Part shown: one piece after another, positions 46,134-58,767 of the stretch
Layout: the number at the start of each line of letters is the position of its first letter
Position numbering within the stretch: position 1 is the first letter of the stretch
NCBI GenBank assembly: GCA_004352715.1
Contig: SCFE01000065.1
Coordinates: forward strand, 627,707 to 691,706
DNA from: Hofstenia miamia
Lineage: Eukaryota; Xenacoelomorpha; Acoela
Reading direction: 5' to 3'
Length of the DNA stretch: 64,000 bases
The notes under the pieces: model-generated
The model's input: only the letters and a program-made list of their open reading frames with translations
Told to the model about the DNA's origin: nothing
Databases searched by the model: none
Program-made: the position numbers and the translations under genes

Positions 46134-46364
46134 GAGAGGGGCAGTTAGGGTTTTTTAAAACGGAGGGGGGAACTGACACCCATGTTTACAGAAAAAAAGT
46201 GGTAAACAAAAAAATTTTTTTGAACAAAAGTAAATTTAAACAAATGCAATCGTCTGTTTTTTGGCAGCACATCGATTAATGTCATTTTGAATTAAAGGGA
46301 ACTATTTTCAATTTTGAGGAAATGAATTAAGTGTTCGCAGCCCCCCCCCCTAAACGCGCCACTG
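46134..46364. mobile_element. hAT-type miniature element, family C, copy C2
   Basis: Exact 8-bp duplications AATCCGAG flank it (46126-46133, 46365-46372). The right end is CTAAACGCGCCACTG. The interior parallels C1, including AATGCAATCGTCTGTTTTTT, with a shorter centre. Confidence 0.87.
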
Positions 46365-46391
46365 AATCCGAGCAAATCATGATTTAGTTGA

Positions 46392-46904
46392 GTTTCATAT
46401 TTTGAGTGTAGTTCATTGTAAGGAATACTTTAGCTTTTTCAAACAGACGTGGTCCTAGAAGTTTTCGAACTAGGAGCGGTTGAAATACTTTACAAAGATT
46501 ATTATAAAACGATTATTTATTTGCAAGTTGTACTAAACCTAATGACATCTTTCGAAAAGTGCGGGTCTCCACAAAACAATGTGTTACATACTTATTAATG
46601 GAATAGCAGAAAATAGTAGAAAATAATTTATATTTTATTGCAATATTCACACAAAAGGTCCGTAATTTCAGATAATGCTTAGATAGTTTGGGGCATTCTT
46701 CCAACCCCCTTAAAATCGCGTCTTTTTTAAAACATAGTGGGGCAGAAGGATTCGTATCTTTAAAAGCTTGATATTCATTGATGTTTGAGCTAGGAAGGAA
46801 ATATTTTACAAATCGCAGAAAAGTTTCATCATAGTTTTACGAATTTTGGCGAATTTGAAATTGTTCGTTCGCAAAATTAAAAATAAAAAACGGAAACAAA
46901 AATT
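46392..46904 (+). repeat. First copy of a 513-bp direct duplication ending at an N
   Basis: It is repeated at 46906-47418 (offset 514) without a difference that I could see. The N at 46905 is exactly at the join. It includes a copy of repeat K. It is most likely an assembly artefact. Confidence 0.87.
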
Positions 46905-46905
46905 N

Positions 46906-47418
46906 GTTTCATATTTTGAGTGTAGTTCATTGTAAGGAATACTTTAGCTTTTTCAAACAGACGTGGTCCTAGAAGTTTTCGAACTAGGAGCGGTTGAAAT
47001 ACTTTACAAAGATTATTATAAAACGATTATTTATTTGCAAGTTGTACTAAACCTAATGACATCTTTCGAAAAGTGCGGGTCTCCACAAAACAATGTGTTA
47101 CATACTTATTAATGGAATAGCAGAAAATAGTAGAAAATAATTTATATTTTATTGCAATATTCACACAAAAGGTCCGTAATTTCAGATAATGCTTAGATAG
47201 TTTGGGGCATTCTTCCAACCCCCTTAAAATCGCGTCTTTTTTAAAACATAGTGGGGCAGAAGGATTCGTATCTTTAAAAGCTTGATATTCATTGATGTTT
47301 GAGCTAGGAAGGAAATATTTTACAAATCGCAGAAAAGTTTCATCATAGTTTTACGAATTTTGGCGAATTTGAAATTGTTCGTTCGCAAAATTAAAAATAA
47401 AAAACGGAAACAAAAATT
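46906..47418 (+). repeat. Second copy of the 513-bp duplication
   Basis: This copy starts immediately after the N at 46905. Confidence 0.87.
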
Positions 47419-49330
47419 TAATAAGCATCAAAACACTAATAAATAAAAATAAATTCTAGTGTTACTTCTTGCTACGAATTTGTGAATTATGAATTTCATG
47501 GCGTTGTAATTGTAGTGTATGTTAAAACGTTGACCATTCGAATACTAATTTGAGTTAATCAACCGATCTTTGAGATTGAAAACAAGTCTTAAGTTATGTA
47601 GCAACATCAGTTAGGATGACTTAATTATCCTAAAATCTCTGTAATTTTTTGAAAAGTAGAATGTTAACGTTTTTTCACAATCAATAATGGTAGGAATGTT
47701 TTAAAATTTCACTTCAAGAAATTATATATTTTTTGTGTCTAAGAATAAATGTATTAAATGTTTTTGGTGTAAAAAATAACTTTCTTTAGAACGACAATCA
47801 TTTTGACAAGAATGGGGTTGTGAATTGCAATGTCAAGGAGTGCCTAATTGCCACGTTTCAAGGCAGCAGCGCCATGCGTGCATTAGACAAACTCACTTTT
47901 GTCAATACGACTGTGTCACTTATTAGGAGTACAAATCTGTGCATCTTTTCTGTATATAACTATACTAAAAAATAGATATATTATATTGTTGTCTCTCAGG
48001 AATACATTATATATCATTTATTTATTTATCAATATATCTTAACCACCCCTGCTCCAAAACTTTATATATGAAAACTTACTCATTTCTTTAAAGGAATCTT
48101 ATTGTTTGAAACCATGTGATGATTAAAGATGTAAGAGTGTAGTGAGTTATTTTTAAACATTATTAATGTGCGTCTTGACTTTTACAGGTAATTACCATTT
48201 ATCCAAGAAATTTACGTAATTATTTCTTGAATAATTTGATACTTCTTATAAATTAATTAATACTGTGCAATGAAGCGCCATCTTACGAGAATTGAAATAA
48301 TAATTTACATTGAACAAATCTTTGTAGAAATTTTTAAATTTTGCACCTACTGTTGACTAGGTAATAGCAATTTAAGATTAGATACTAGATTGCTGACCTC
48401 TTTTTAACAATTACTAGTATTTTTAGTGCAATTTATAAGCTGAGCTAATTTCCTTTATATTCAAGCCGCAATGGGTTTATTAGATCGCGGTTTTTCTTAA
48501 TGAAGCACATATATGTATGGAAAGGCAGAAGTATAATACTTTTTTTATTCATGTTTTGGGTCTGCTTTAAAAAATGAGATCACTTTAAATTTGGGTTAAT
48601 ATTTTTACAATTAATTTTTTATGTAGTAACATGATTAAATTATTTTGTCATTTTTAATGATTATACGGTAGTGCTTATAAAAATCCTTAACTGTTAAAGA
48701 TTAAATTGAATTTAATGTCTTTTGTATTTATCTGTCGAATATACTGTCGAAAGTTTTACTACTCATAAAAACTTTTTTTACAGTTAGATGTAAGTAATTT
48801 TTTTGGGTGTTGGCATTCGAATCATACGGTTACTGTAATAAATTATGGTGTGGCTTGATCATCTGATGGGGCTAAATATTTCCGTAGGAGGGAACCAACC
48901 TGAGACAGCATAGTTGAAACATGACCGACTCCGGATATCGGAATATTATTTTTTATTTTTGCTAATTTTTAACAAAATAGAAGTTATCATATTGAAACAT
49001 GGGATTGTGGTACCAAAATGTTTAATATGACTGGTAATAGAATGGATAAATGAAATGCGTTTGGTATTAAAAATTTGAAGTTTTTGTATATTTTTCGGGA
49101 TCAATGCTATTATAGTTGATTACTTGACCTGTAGTAATTCTCCTTTTTTGCTTGTGAGAGAATTCGCAGTGAATAAGATAAAAAGAATCGACTGATAATT
49201 CTGTAAAATAAATTACATTTTTTTGTGCACTCGGTTTTTAATTTACTGTTAGTATTTGGCTTTATAAAGTTCTAGTCAATTTATAAATTGACATAAATTT
49301 CTGAAATTCATTATTGGAAAATCTACGTTT
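47419..49330. other. No gene recognised
   Basis: AT-rich sequence without supported features. Confidence 0.4.
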
Positions 49331-49804
49331 TATATTACTTACGTTTTCGCGTAATGACATTTATATGCAGAAATTGCAAATACAACATAATTTGGCATGG
49401 TTTTCTAAAGCATTTTATGCCGATATATTTTAGTTCAGCCACCCGCCGAAAATTTAAACGGCTGAGCCGATTGAAAAGTAAAAGTATGCAAAGACGAACG
49501 AAATTTTTCATTAAAAGGAAACCGCATTTAATGTTTTTGGTGTGGTGGTACCGGTTAACAATACTGCTTGCATCATATACGGTTTTTACAGGGGCTATGG
49601 GCTTTAAAGGGTTTCGATATGGAATATTATACAGTCTAATCCAGTTGGATAGATTTCGCTCGGCCGGCTGCGCCCCCGTTGCTGACCTCATGGGTTTCGC
49701 GCCGCCAATAGTAGTCGGCTGTTTAAATAGTAAACGGTCCGATCCTGATATACTAGGTCCGGTTCGGTCTCGGTCCGGGAGATCATTTCCAACTGAGCCT
49801 TTAT

Positions 49805-49963
49805 CAGACGCGTAGCCAAGAATTACAAAGCAGAAAAAATTTAGGGGGAGCAGTTTTTGTTGTAAATTCAGGAATATATATAAAGATTTCTTTTTAACGA
49901 ATAATATATGAACTAAATGAAAAAGTATGGGACCCCAGGCCCCGTAGCTACGTCCTTGGCCTG
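49805..49963. mobile_element. Possible short hAT-type element
   Basis: The left end CAGACGCGTAGCCAAG and the complement of the right end CAGGCCAAGGACGTAGC are partly similar, and a G-rich run and AT-rich centre resemble the other miniature elements. No 8-bp duplication was found. A GC-richer stretch just to the left (49640-49800) contains CGGTCCGATCCTG and GGTCCGGTTCGGTCTCGG repeats. Confidence 0.35.
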
Positions 49964-51039
49964 TATGTACAGCTATCATATAGGTGTAAGTGACCCAAAA
50001 TTTTTGGCTCACGTCCGACCCCTGCTCGTAATCAATTGGATCCGCTGCTGTTACCTACTACGTCATTGACGGTTTAAGTGGAGGGTACTCAAATTTTTTC
50101 TAGATTTTCACTTTTTGAAATTTTGTATAATAGAATCATTTAAGTATATCGACAAACTTCTAGGTATAAAGAGTATAAAATCGCGATATACAATATCCAA
50201 GTTTATCTAGCAAAGAACAGCTCCTTGTTTATCTAGTCCACTTAAACATTAGCACTTGAAATTGCATCTTATTTGCCTTGCTTTTTTAAAGCAACGTCTG
50301 CAATGATTTGAAATGACGAATATATTTTCCTTTGTTTGATTTATGTAAACGCTATGAAATCGCCTTACTATAATCTGATTTAAATCATCTTGTTGTTTTG
50401 TCTAGTTCTAAAGTCAGTTCATAAGATTCATTTCAGCATGACATTTTTTAATGCTTCATAAGCGTTGAAGCTTAAAAATAGTTTGTAACCTGTGAAACCT
50501 CGAAAGACTTCAGGTTGTATAACAAATTTATAATTGACACATTAAAGTCCATGTCTGATCTGATGTCGCTTGAGTTTGATAAATGGCTTTTAGCGAAATT
50601 GTAGAGGATTCTTTGGATGTAGAGAATGAAATTTTCACGAATTTCAATTTCGCTAAATGTCCCATAAAACGGCGTAATTAGCATTTGATGTGAAATTTCA
50701 CTTGTCTGGCTGTTACTGCTACTTGAGCATGTAATTCATCATCCAATCACAGCCATCGACTTTCAACGATCGCTACTGAAATTGATTGCAACTTGACACT
50801 CCTAGCAATTATTGTGAAACATGCAACTCAATAGAAAATTATTTTAAAATTATTTTTGCAATATCGTTTAGTTGTCGTCGCCATGATAGAGTTCTTTATC
50901 CCAGAAAAAATTTATACATAAATCTGTAAATACTTCTTTTTCTTAAATTCAATGAATTCTTTGGGATAATTATTGGTTTTCACTAAAGCATGCACAGACT
51001 AACTCTTTTAGAACAGGGAGGGGGGAGTAAAGAGCAGCA

Positions 51040-51250
51040 TCGGGTACTCAATTAAACCCGATTTCAGGTTCGGGTATAACAATTAGATCTAAATCACTGC
51101 TTGATTTGAGAAAGATCCAAGACGTTAAGTAATACCAATGAATTGCTGTTTCCCCAATCAGATGTTAATGATCATTTGATTGAACAGAGATCCATAGCGC
51201 TAAATTAAGTCAGGTAGGGTTCGGGTATTAAATTTTCGGGTCCATGTTTA
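51040..51250. repeat. Degenerate GGGTA-armed repeat
   Basis: CATCGGGTACTCAATTAAAC and AGGTAGGGTTCGGGTATTAA at the two sides look like the inverted GC-richer arms of an old miniature element. A similar composition is seen at 32725-32985. The ends are unresolved. Confidence 0.35.
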
Positions 51251-51950
51251 CCTCACATTGTCACTCTCTAGGGGGAGCACCTTCCATTTTGTGTCGAGAA
51301 AATTTAAAATGATATGGTAACCTAAACAAACATATTTAATAGCTTTCCGTATGAGGACATTCAACTTTAGGCTTTATTCAGATTCAATTTCGATTTTGAA
51401 ATTGTTTTAAAACTTTTTTAATGTAAAATTGTTTAAATGCTGAAGCATTCTTATTGCTTTGGCTAACTAGTTATAATTCAATAGACCATGAAATGATATG
51501 TTTCAATTTTAGATAGAAAATAGTAAAGAATTAATTAATTTCAACTAATTTCTTTGTCTAGACGATAAATGATATTTCTTTTTCTCGTAACTATTTTCGA
51601 TTACAGTCAGAGACTTAAGATATCAATTCTTCTTACCAACTGTCAACTTTGAATTTAGTCAATTTCCTCAATGTTAAGATTTTTTTATAAATAGCCGGTT
51701 TTTTAAGATTTAAATTAGACTGGTTTGTTATTTTGAGAACTTCCGCTTTCTGATAGAAACCTTCTGTGAAAGTTTATAAAACTTTCATTTCTTTGTAATT
51801 GGCTTAATGAGCTGCAAATCCTCATTATGTATTCTTTTCCAAATCTCATTTTTCAATTCAATTAACTATATGAGGAAAGGTACACCAAGACTTGAATTTC
51901 TTTTATTCGTTAATAGGACAATCATGCGGACTCCAGCTTTGCTAGTGGTG

Positions 51951-52220
51951 CAGACTTGTCAACGAGCCGACATTTCTAAGCTCGGCTCGTTTAAATTTTG
52001 TGTAAGTTCGGTTTGACTCGGCTCGCCACATAAAATCTTTGAATGAGTCTCGTTTTAGCTCGGTATTTTTTTAAAAATATTGTGCTGAAATAATTTTTTA
52101 CATAGCTCTTTCTATTATTTAATAAATATTTCATAGGAAAGGTATACTGACTGCAAAAATAAGAAAAGCCTCCATAATCAAATTAATAAGCAGAACTATA
52201 AACTTGCTTTGCCTAAAATA
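51951..52220 (+). mobile_element. hAT-type family A, copy A6, right end deleted
   Basis: It begins CAGACTTGTCAACGAGCCG after TAGTGGTG and follows the family to TTGCTTTGCCTAAAATAG. There it stops abruptly against a mariner fragment. The right inverted end and target duplication are lost. Confidence 0.85.
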
Positions 52221-52520
52221 GTCGCACGACTGTGGAGTGGCTGCCCTCGAGTTCATCAGGAAGTTCTCGTGCGGTCTTTTGAGTATTTTCTTTAATTAAG
52301 GATTTAAGATGTTCATTATTACCCACATTTGGCCATCCTTCACCGGCTTCATCTTCTAGGCTTTCACCAACATTGTGAAGTTTTTGAAACACCTTTGTGT
52401 CATACTTTTTTTAGTGGTTCCTGTGTCAAGCACATCCTTGATATCATGAGCTGTCTCAGCAGCTTTACAGCCTAGTTTGATCTCAAACAAAAACATCGTG
52501 CAGATTTGAATTTTGTTCAT
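52221..52520 (-). pseudogene. Mariner-type transposase, N-terminal fragment, frameshifted
   Basis: The minus strand has an ATG at 52520-52518, then MFLFEIKLGCKAAETAHDI, which matches the first helix-turn-helix of mariner transposases ('FEFKLGRKAAETARNI'). After about 54 codons a stop is reached. A shifted frame continues with GESLEDEAGEGWPNVGNNEH, KTARELPDELEGSHSTVVR, the 'SLED..G.GRP' linker and second helix-turn-helix of the family. The catalytic domain is missing. The break point abuts a truncated hAT-type element (51951-52220). Confidence 0.85.
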
Positions 52521-52957
52521 GCTGTCAAAAAGCCTTCAAAAATAACAACTAAACAAATAATTGATGGAAATGAATTAGCAACGCTATATTAATCAATAAA
52601 TTAATTCAGAAAACATATAAATATAAAATATGTCAGAAAATGACATTGTTTTTGCACCAACCTAAAAAATTGATAGTTATGAGCTTTTCAACTTTTTTAG
52701 AGACATCATAAATATTTTTATAAATTCCTAGGCCGTTTAGTGTTAAATAAAAATAGTTTGAAAGTGACGCAATGCAATTAAGATAAAACTTAAAAAGTTT
52801 AGATAATTTTACGTTATTTAAGAAAGTAATATGGACAGACTTATTTCTCTGTAATGATAAATTACTTGTGAGAACACTAAAAAGATCTTTCGTATTGTTT
52901 TCGCCATATACAGTATATTGATGTTAATTTATTTGTATCACAGACAAAAACAATCAA

Positions 52958-53251
52958 GTGGAATTTATGGAGCCAAATTATACTGTACATGTAAGCTTCT
53001 CGAAATATGGAAAATTGATAGTGTACTGCATTGACGAAAACGAAAAATGTGTGATAACAAGGAATATTTTACAAAATGCAGTGTTGTGTATATTAACAAA
53101 AATTAGTCATTATATCAAACAAGATAAACTAAATTTGAACATGAATCATGTAAATAGACCTGAATATGGTACACTAATTAAAAAACTAATAGCGAGTTGT
53201 CAGCCGGTTACCCATTTACTTATACTGCGTTGTGGGTATCCACTCAAATGA
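52958..53251 (+). CDS. Unrecognised 97-residue open frame
   Basis: The open frame runs from ATG at 52958 to TGA, without recognisable domains. It has a mixed, non-repetitive composition (for example NYTVHVSFSKYGKLIVYCID) and ends HLLILRCGYPLK. It lies 440 bases downstream of a mariner remnant. It could be a remnant of a mobile element, an exon, or a chance frame in AT-rich DNA. There is no supporting splice or promoter signal. Confidence 0.2.
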   Translation: MEFMEPNYTVHVSFSKYGKLIVYCIDENEKCVITRNILQNAVLCILTKISHYIKQDKLNLNMNHVNRPEYGTLIKKLIASCQPVTHLLILRCGYPLK

Positions 53252-53259
53252 TTGAAATG

Positions 53260-55400
53260 GAATTTGTAAGAATGTTTTAATATGTACAGCGAAAAATAAT
53301 TACATACATTTTAGCGGTCACTAATGTATAATGTAAAAAGAAGAGAAGCTAAAATTGAGATCGGAGAAACTCCACTTGTTACAGGAAAATATTGACAAAA
53401 ATTTTGAATTTTCGCTTAAAAATATATTTCCACCTATTCCAAAAGGCGTTGGTTTTTTAGCAAAAGTGATTGCTTGCATATTTTACATTTCTTCTCTATT
53501 CCTATGACTTTTCTGTCATTTTTTCTAATTCCATGAATTCATCAATCTTTTTCGTCTAACAGGTTTTCTGCTTGATTTCAATCTATGGACTTCCGCCAAT
53601 CCCTTTTATCTTGAATACTCCAGAGATTTTTTAAGTGTTTTTTATGCCTCTTTTAATTTTTTTTAAAATATATGCGAAATCTGAAGACATCACATTATAG
53701 AGGAGAATCTCTTCTTTCATTTCGCCCTTAATCCACGACCCCGCGCTGTCCAATTGAAGTGGCAGCACGTTTCAATGGGGTTGGGAGATTAACGCACATT
53801 AGAAACAGTTAAAGTTCTTTCTTGTTTCCATGAGCTCGAAACGTTATAATTACAAAAATGTTTAGTATGGACATGTAAATTTTTTAAGAAATTTCCAATT
53901 TTCAATGAAATATAGTTAAACGTTTGAACAACTTTATCCATAACAATATGCTTTAATAAACATTTTCGACATTGCATTCAAGCATGTAAATGTGGAAAAA
54001 CGGTTTGTCTTTTTAAAAGGACTCCAGCCTGTTTAAGATTGCTTAATGTCATACACAAGTTATACAAATTTCGATGAAAAGGTTCGTTTTGCAATGTCAA
54101 CGATTTTTGTCATAAATCACTTTTTGTTTACAGTACTAATATGCGTTATGAATTGACCATCTTATGTATATTTTTACTTTCTACCGCTGATAGCCAACAC
54201 CTCTAAGATGTGGCCGCAGGCAGTATTTTTAAAAAAGCAATGAACTTTTTTAATATTCATTGCCTAATTTTAGCATTACCTAGTCCTATATTAGCTCTTT
54301 GTCCCCCTTTTTTCGTTTTTCTTCCCTTACTATAAACTATCCTCAATTATATCTGTCTTTGTTAATTACACAATTTGGATTTTATATTAAAATTCTAATA
54401 TTGCATGGCAATCTCGTCACCATATGTGTGATATTGTAGAGAATTAATAAATCATCATGGCAATATAGTTTTTACATTTCTGACAGGTTATTTAATAACA
54501 TCGTTGTAGTGTGGGGTGGTTCCAAATCCATGCTCTGTTTCTTTGAAGTCTGATTGGCTTTACTTAACATAACAAATTTTTACGTTCATTCTGTGTAACA
54601 GCAAAACGTGTTTGATTAGTGTTAGTACTTACAGAATCATCACGTTGGCAAAATACATGTACCAAACACCAGTTGTCTAATATATCTAAACTTTTTCAAA
54701 GCCCTTTTGATATTTTTAATACCTAAATACGTCTGTTTGTAAAATATGCAAAAAAATTAGTGGTTCGAATTCGGCGATATGTTTTTGTAGGCAGAATTTT
54801 GAAAATTTGGTGAAAATTTATTTACTACGCTTGGTTTTTCTGGTAAATGTGACATCATACGGGTTGGGTTACAAAAATTTATAATTGCCTTGAGCTCTGT
54901 GTAGAATTCCGCATTTCTACAATTGTGCAAAAAACATTTATTCGTTGGGCTTTATTTTAGTAATTTTAGAATTGCTTTCTCGTACAATAATCGGATGTAT
55001 TTCGTATGTTGGAAGCGATATGGCATAGTGTTGATATATAATGCATAATGTTTAGAATTTATTTCAATTGCTGTATCATTACTTAGATTTCGAATTAAAT
55101 ATGTATGTTACTTTTAAAAGAATTTGCGTTTTAATAGATTCTCAGCTTTGAAATGATTGTTAATAGCACAAACGCAAATCCCGTTTAGCTATTGTTTCCC
55201 AAATCTATGATTATTTTAACAATTGGAACATAATTTTTAAGTAGGAATCTATATCGATTAAAGATGCAAATGGGTCATAATTACAGGTATCCACCGTCAA
55301 CTTCAAGAAATAAATGTTTCTTTCCGAAAACTACAATCTTGGTAAAAATATTGTAGTTCAAATCAGGCACTGTTTTAGGGCGAACGGTCGACCCCACACT
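53260..55400. other. No gene recognised
   Basis: AT-rich sequence without supported features. Confidence 0.4.
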
Positions 55401-55404
55401 TTTC

Positions 55405-55490
55405 AAAAACTATCTAAACACTGTAGGAAATTGCGATTTTTTATGAGAATATTGTGAAAAATGTTAATTTTTAGTGGTTTTTCATAAGAT
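55405..55490 (-). repeat. Dispersed repeat K, inverted copy
   Basis: It contains AACTATCTAAACACTG followed by TTTTTTATGAGAATATTGTG, the complement of the 44700-44790 pattern with differences. Confidence 0.45.
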
Positions 55491-55637
55491 AGAAACCATT
55501 CTCTCAAGAATTTTCTGCTCTCCCACAAATTAAAGGCGTCTTAAAAAACGAGCTTTCATGTCTTTAAATATTTACCGCTAAGTTTTTGGAAAACTTCACT
55601 TTTTGCAAGATTTCATTAGATTTTGGCGTTTTTTAAC

Positions 55638-55850
55638 TACTACTACTACTAAGTGAAATACTGTGATATTCAATGATTAAATCAGGGTCATAGTTCGATC
55701 AATTAATGAAAATGGTTAAGTTTTAAAAACAAAAATACAAATAAAAATCATGAAATAAACTGTTCATCATAATGTTCAGAAATGAATCTTAACCGGGATT
55801 TTGGCCGCATTAAAAATCATTGGCTGTGGCCATGTCCGCAGAACACTATG
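55638..55850 (+). repeat. Dispersed repeat G, copy 2
   Basis: It shares ACTAAGTGAAATA, GGTCATAGTTCGA-like and TTCATCATAATGTTCAGAAA stretches with 9028-9351, ending near GGGATTTTGGCCG. It is diverged and one end is missing. Confidence 0.5.
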
Positions 55851-56512
55851 CCAGGAATGTCATCTTAGGAGTTTATATTTTATCAAAGTTGGATTTTTGG
55901 AGTATTCAATATTATTAAATATGCAAAAATTTTTCACAATCAAATATGAAGTCTTTCGAGTGTTACAAACATTCCGTCAATTGCTGTCAGAGGCATTCAA
56001 TATTTGCAGTTAAGTGTCCTTTTTGACATATTAGTATACTCAAGAAAAAGAATGAATTTTAAATTTTTTGCACACGTCATCTATCACTGAAGCTGTCACA
56101 CAATAATTTTTGCTTTTTTAAATTTTTTTTTATCAAAACTAATATTTTATTGAAAAGTTTTAATTGTTTGGAATCAAACAACAGTATACTTTCCAAATTT
56201 TGTATTTCATCCCAAATATTATGGATTAATTTTTTTGTAATATTCTACAGTAATTCATAACAAATGTTATACGTTTTTGATGTACATTATTTCTTTGTTT
56301 TCCAGAAAAATAATACATTCTGATCTTTATTACAAAGTGTTGTTGACACTACGCCATTTGAAGAAAGTAAATTCTTATCTCTGCTAGTTCATTGTCTAGA
56401 CACTTATTTTTGCTTTGTATTTTCCCAGTTCCATTAAATAATTCCATAAAAAACTGCATTTGAATGGGGGCATTGAAGCACCTGCGTTTGCATTCTCTGT
56501 TTGCACACCTAC

Positions 56513-56645
56513 CGGACTGCCAAATATTCCCCAGAAAATATACTTAAATTGATTCGATTTGTCAACAGAGCGCAGATTATGAAGAATTAAATGCTTCACA
56601 CCACCCGGCAAATGATCACGTGCACAGAAGAAGTAATAGACCATC
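56513..56645 (-). CDS. Candidate exon of an unrecognised protein
   Basis: The minus strand has an AG at 56647-56646, 44 open codons, and a strong donor GTAGGT at 56512. The peptide contains MVYYFFCARDHLPGGVKH, then LRSVDKSNQFKYIFWGIFGSP. GC content and codon use are clearly higher and more regular than in the flanks, and the sequence looks conserved rather than random. I cannot name the family; the aromatic-rich stretches could be membrane-linked. In-frame reading continues a further 37 codons past the donor to a stop at 56396, so a terminal exon is an alternative reading. Confidence 0.45.
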
Positions 56646-58172
56646 CTACCAATCACGTGTACTCACTAGATGATTGCAGCGCATTTTAAGAAATCGATAA
56701 ACACTTTTAAAAAATTAATTTTAACAGCATCCCTTTCCAGGAAGAGTGCTTCTATTAATGTAGATTATTTTCATTTTACTCTAACGCGAGTGTTTGAATT
56801 GCTAAAGATTTTAGTGTTTACTCCAAATATAAAATTTGAGTTTAAATGCTCCCGCAAAACATGAGAAAGTTTTCAGGGAAGAATGGCTGACCAATTACTT
56901 TTGAATGTGTTTAATTTTTGAAGGTTTACCGATATTTTTACAAATTGCCAATGGTTTGAATATGGCCTTATCCAATTTTGTATAGTAATGGCAAAAGTTG
57001 TATAGGGGCGAGGCCTGATATTTTCCAATGAGCTTTGGCGAGGGCCTGCTCGACTCTGAATTTTTTTAAAATCGCGTAACAAAAGTAAGTCAGGTATGCA
57101 CCCAGTCGCTCCGAAATATTATTCCCAAAAAACCCTACATTTTTCAATTATTTCTTGGCACATATCGGGGCTAGCCAGGGCGAAGGCGTAAACGCGCCCC
57201 ATTTGGGAATGGAATGGGGTGGGGATGAGAATGTTAATAGCCTTTAATTCCTACACTAATTAGGATTCAAAGTTCGTCCTGAACGATTTTTAATTCTATC
57301 TTAAATACGCGTGAATTATTTGAAAACGGCAATATTGTCAGTCGGTGCTTCCGCTGTTCACAGATTTATAGAATGCATTAAGTAAGAAGCACCCTATCAC
57401 CAAAATTAAATTTTGAAATGCATCTATGAAGCTGCACTAGGGCGATACATACATCTACTGCACCCCTTCAAGAAGTCAATTAATGATTGTCAATAAAACG
57501 AATGACGTGAAACTAGGATCACATATTGGTTTACAAACGCCCTTTTTAACTACATGATTCGTTTAGTTATATTTACTTTCAAATCAGTCATCAGATTGAT
57601 CAAACAAAAATTTGAGAAGCAATTAGCAATTTGGCTGAAGTTTTATAAATATATTAACTTGCCACTATCATAAGATTAGTCATGCAAAATACAAATAAAC
57701 TGTAAATTATAGAAATATTGAAAAACGGGGTTTGTTTAGGTGGAACATACATATCTACCACCAAACCCTCCTTGGATTAATACAATGTTTACATGCAGTA
57801 TGTTCGTGTTTGTATTTAGTTATGTTCATTGAATTCAATATTGCCACTCGACCATCAGAAATGAAAGTCCAGTCCCATCCGGCCCTCAAACATTGCGGCC
57901 CTGTCGGTTCGAGATTATCCAATCGTATAGTATTTCATTTTTAGGGTTTTAAGATTTTTTAATACGAAATGATTTTAATGCTATAAGAGTCATCCGGCGC
58001 TCTGGCTGCGTTTTTTCTGAGTCAGGCGTTATGTATTGCTGATCTGGAAATTCACTATACAGAGTACTGAATGTATGTAGACGTATATAGGCCTATGCGT
58101 ATAGAGAGTCTCATATTTAATCGGTCCGAAGTGGTCCTCCCAAAAATTTGTATTGGTTTGGTCTAACTTATA

Positions 58173-58379
58173 TCAATATGGTCTTGTCCAGCCCCGATTA
58201 ATCTGGGTGACTTCCAGTTTTGTAGGCGATACGATTAGAGAATACGAATGGGAACGGTTTGCATTTTTCTGTGGGATGGGATCGGAAGAAACTATGTCCA
58301 CTTTCATTGAATCATTAACATCTCCGCTTAGTCGATTGTCATTATACAGGGATTTGGAATGTTCAATGTGGAAAGTACA
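58173..58379 (-). CDS. Possible terminal exon, strand uncertain
   Basis: After a pyrimidine-rich acceptor ending CTTTAG (58380), the minus strand is open for 68 codons to a TGA at 58175-58173. The product is Ser/Asn/Asp/Pro-rich (for example NANRSHSYSLIVSPTKLEV), like a cytoplasmic tail. The plus strand is open over nearly the same interval (58153-58383) and reads EWERFAFFCGMGSEETM. Either strand, or neither, may code. Base composition is less AT-rich than the surroundings, which is the main reason for listing it. Confidence 0.25.
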   Translation of the reverse strand, partial: CTFHIEHSKSLYNDNRLSGDVNDSMKVDIVSSDPIPQKNANRSHSYSLIVSPTKLEVTQINRGWTRPY

Positions 58380-58767
58380 CTAAAGGTGTGTTGTATTACT
58401 TCTGAGATCTCAAATTCACACAATACAACAATTTTCGAATGCACTCATTTATAATTTCTTTCACAAACTAAAAATAAAACACTTTGTTTGTTTTCATCTT
58501 CTCTCGTAGAATAATGACACATTTCCACCACTCGAAATTCAAATCAAATGTATATTGCGAGTAAAATCAACTGTCAATTAAGTTGAAAACTGTGCTAATG
58601 CTTGTTTAATTACAATGCCTAATAAGCATATAACGCATTCATCCACAAATACACATTATGCATGTAAGCTGTGTACTAAAGCCACGAGAAATCAGAAAAG
58701 TTGGTCGCTTCTCACTTTAAAAAAACCTAGGTTTCATAATTTAGTAATGGTCACCTTTGATCAAATA

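Noticed and set aside
49335-50012. A 225-residue minus-strand frame overlapping a 153-residue plus-strand frame
   Set aside because: Both pass through a GC-richer repeat patch and a probable miniature transposon; neither has a recognisable domain, and each is the shadow of the other. Long frames here reflect local composition.
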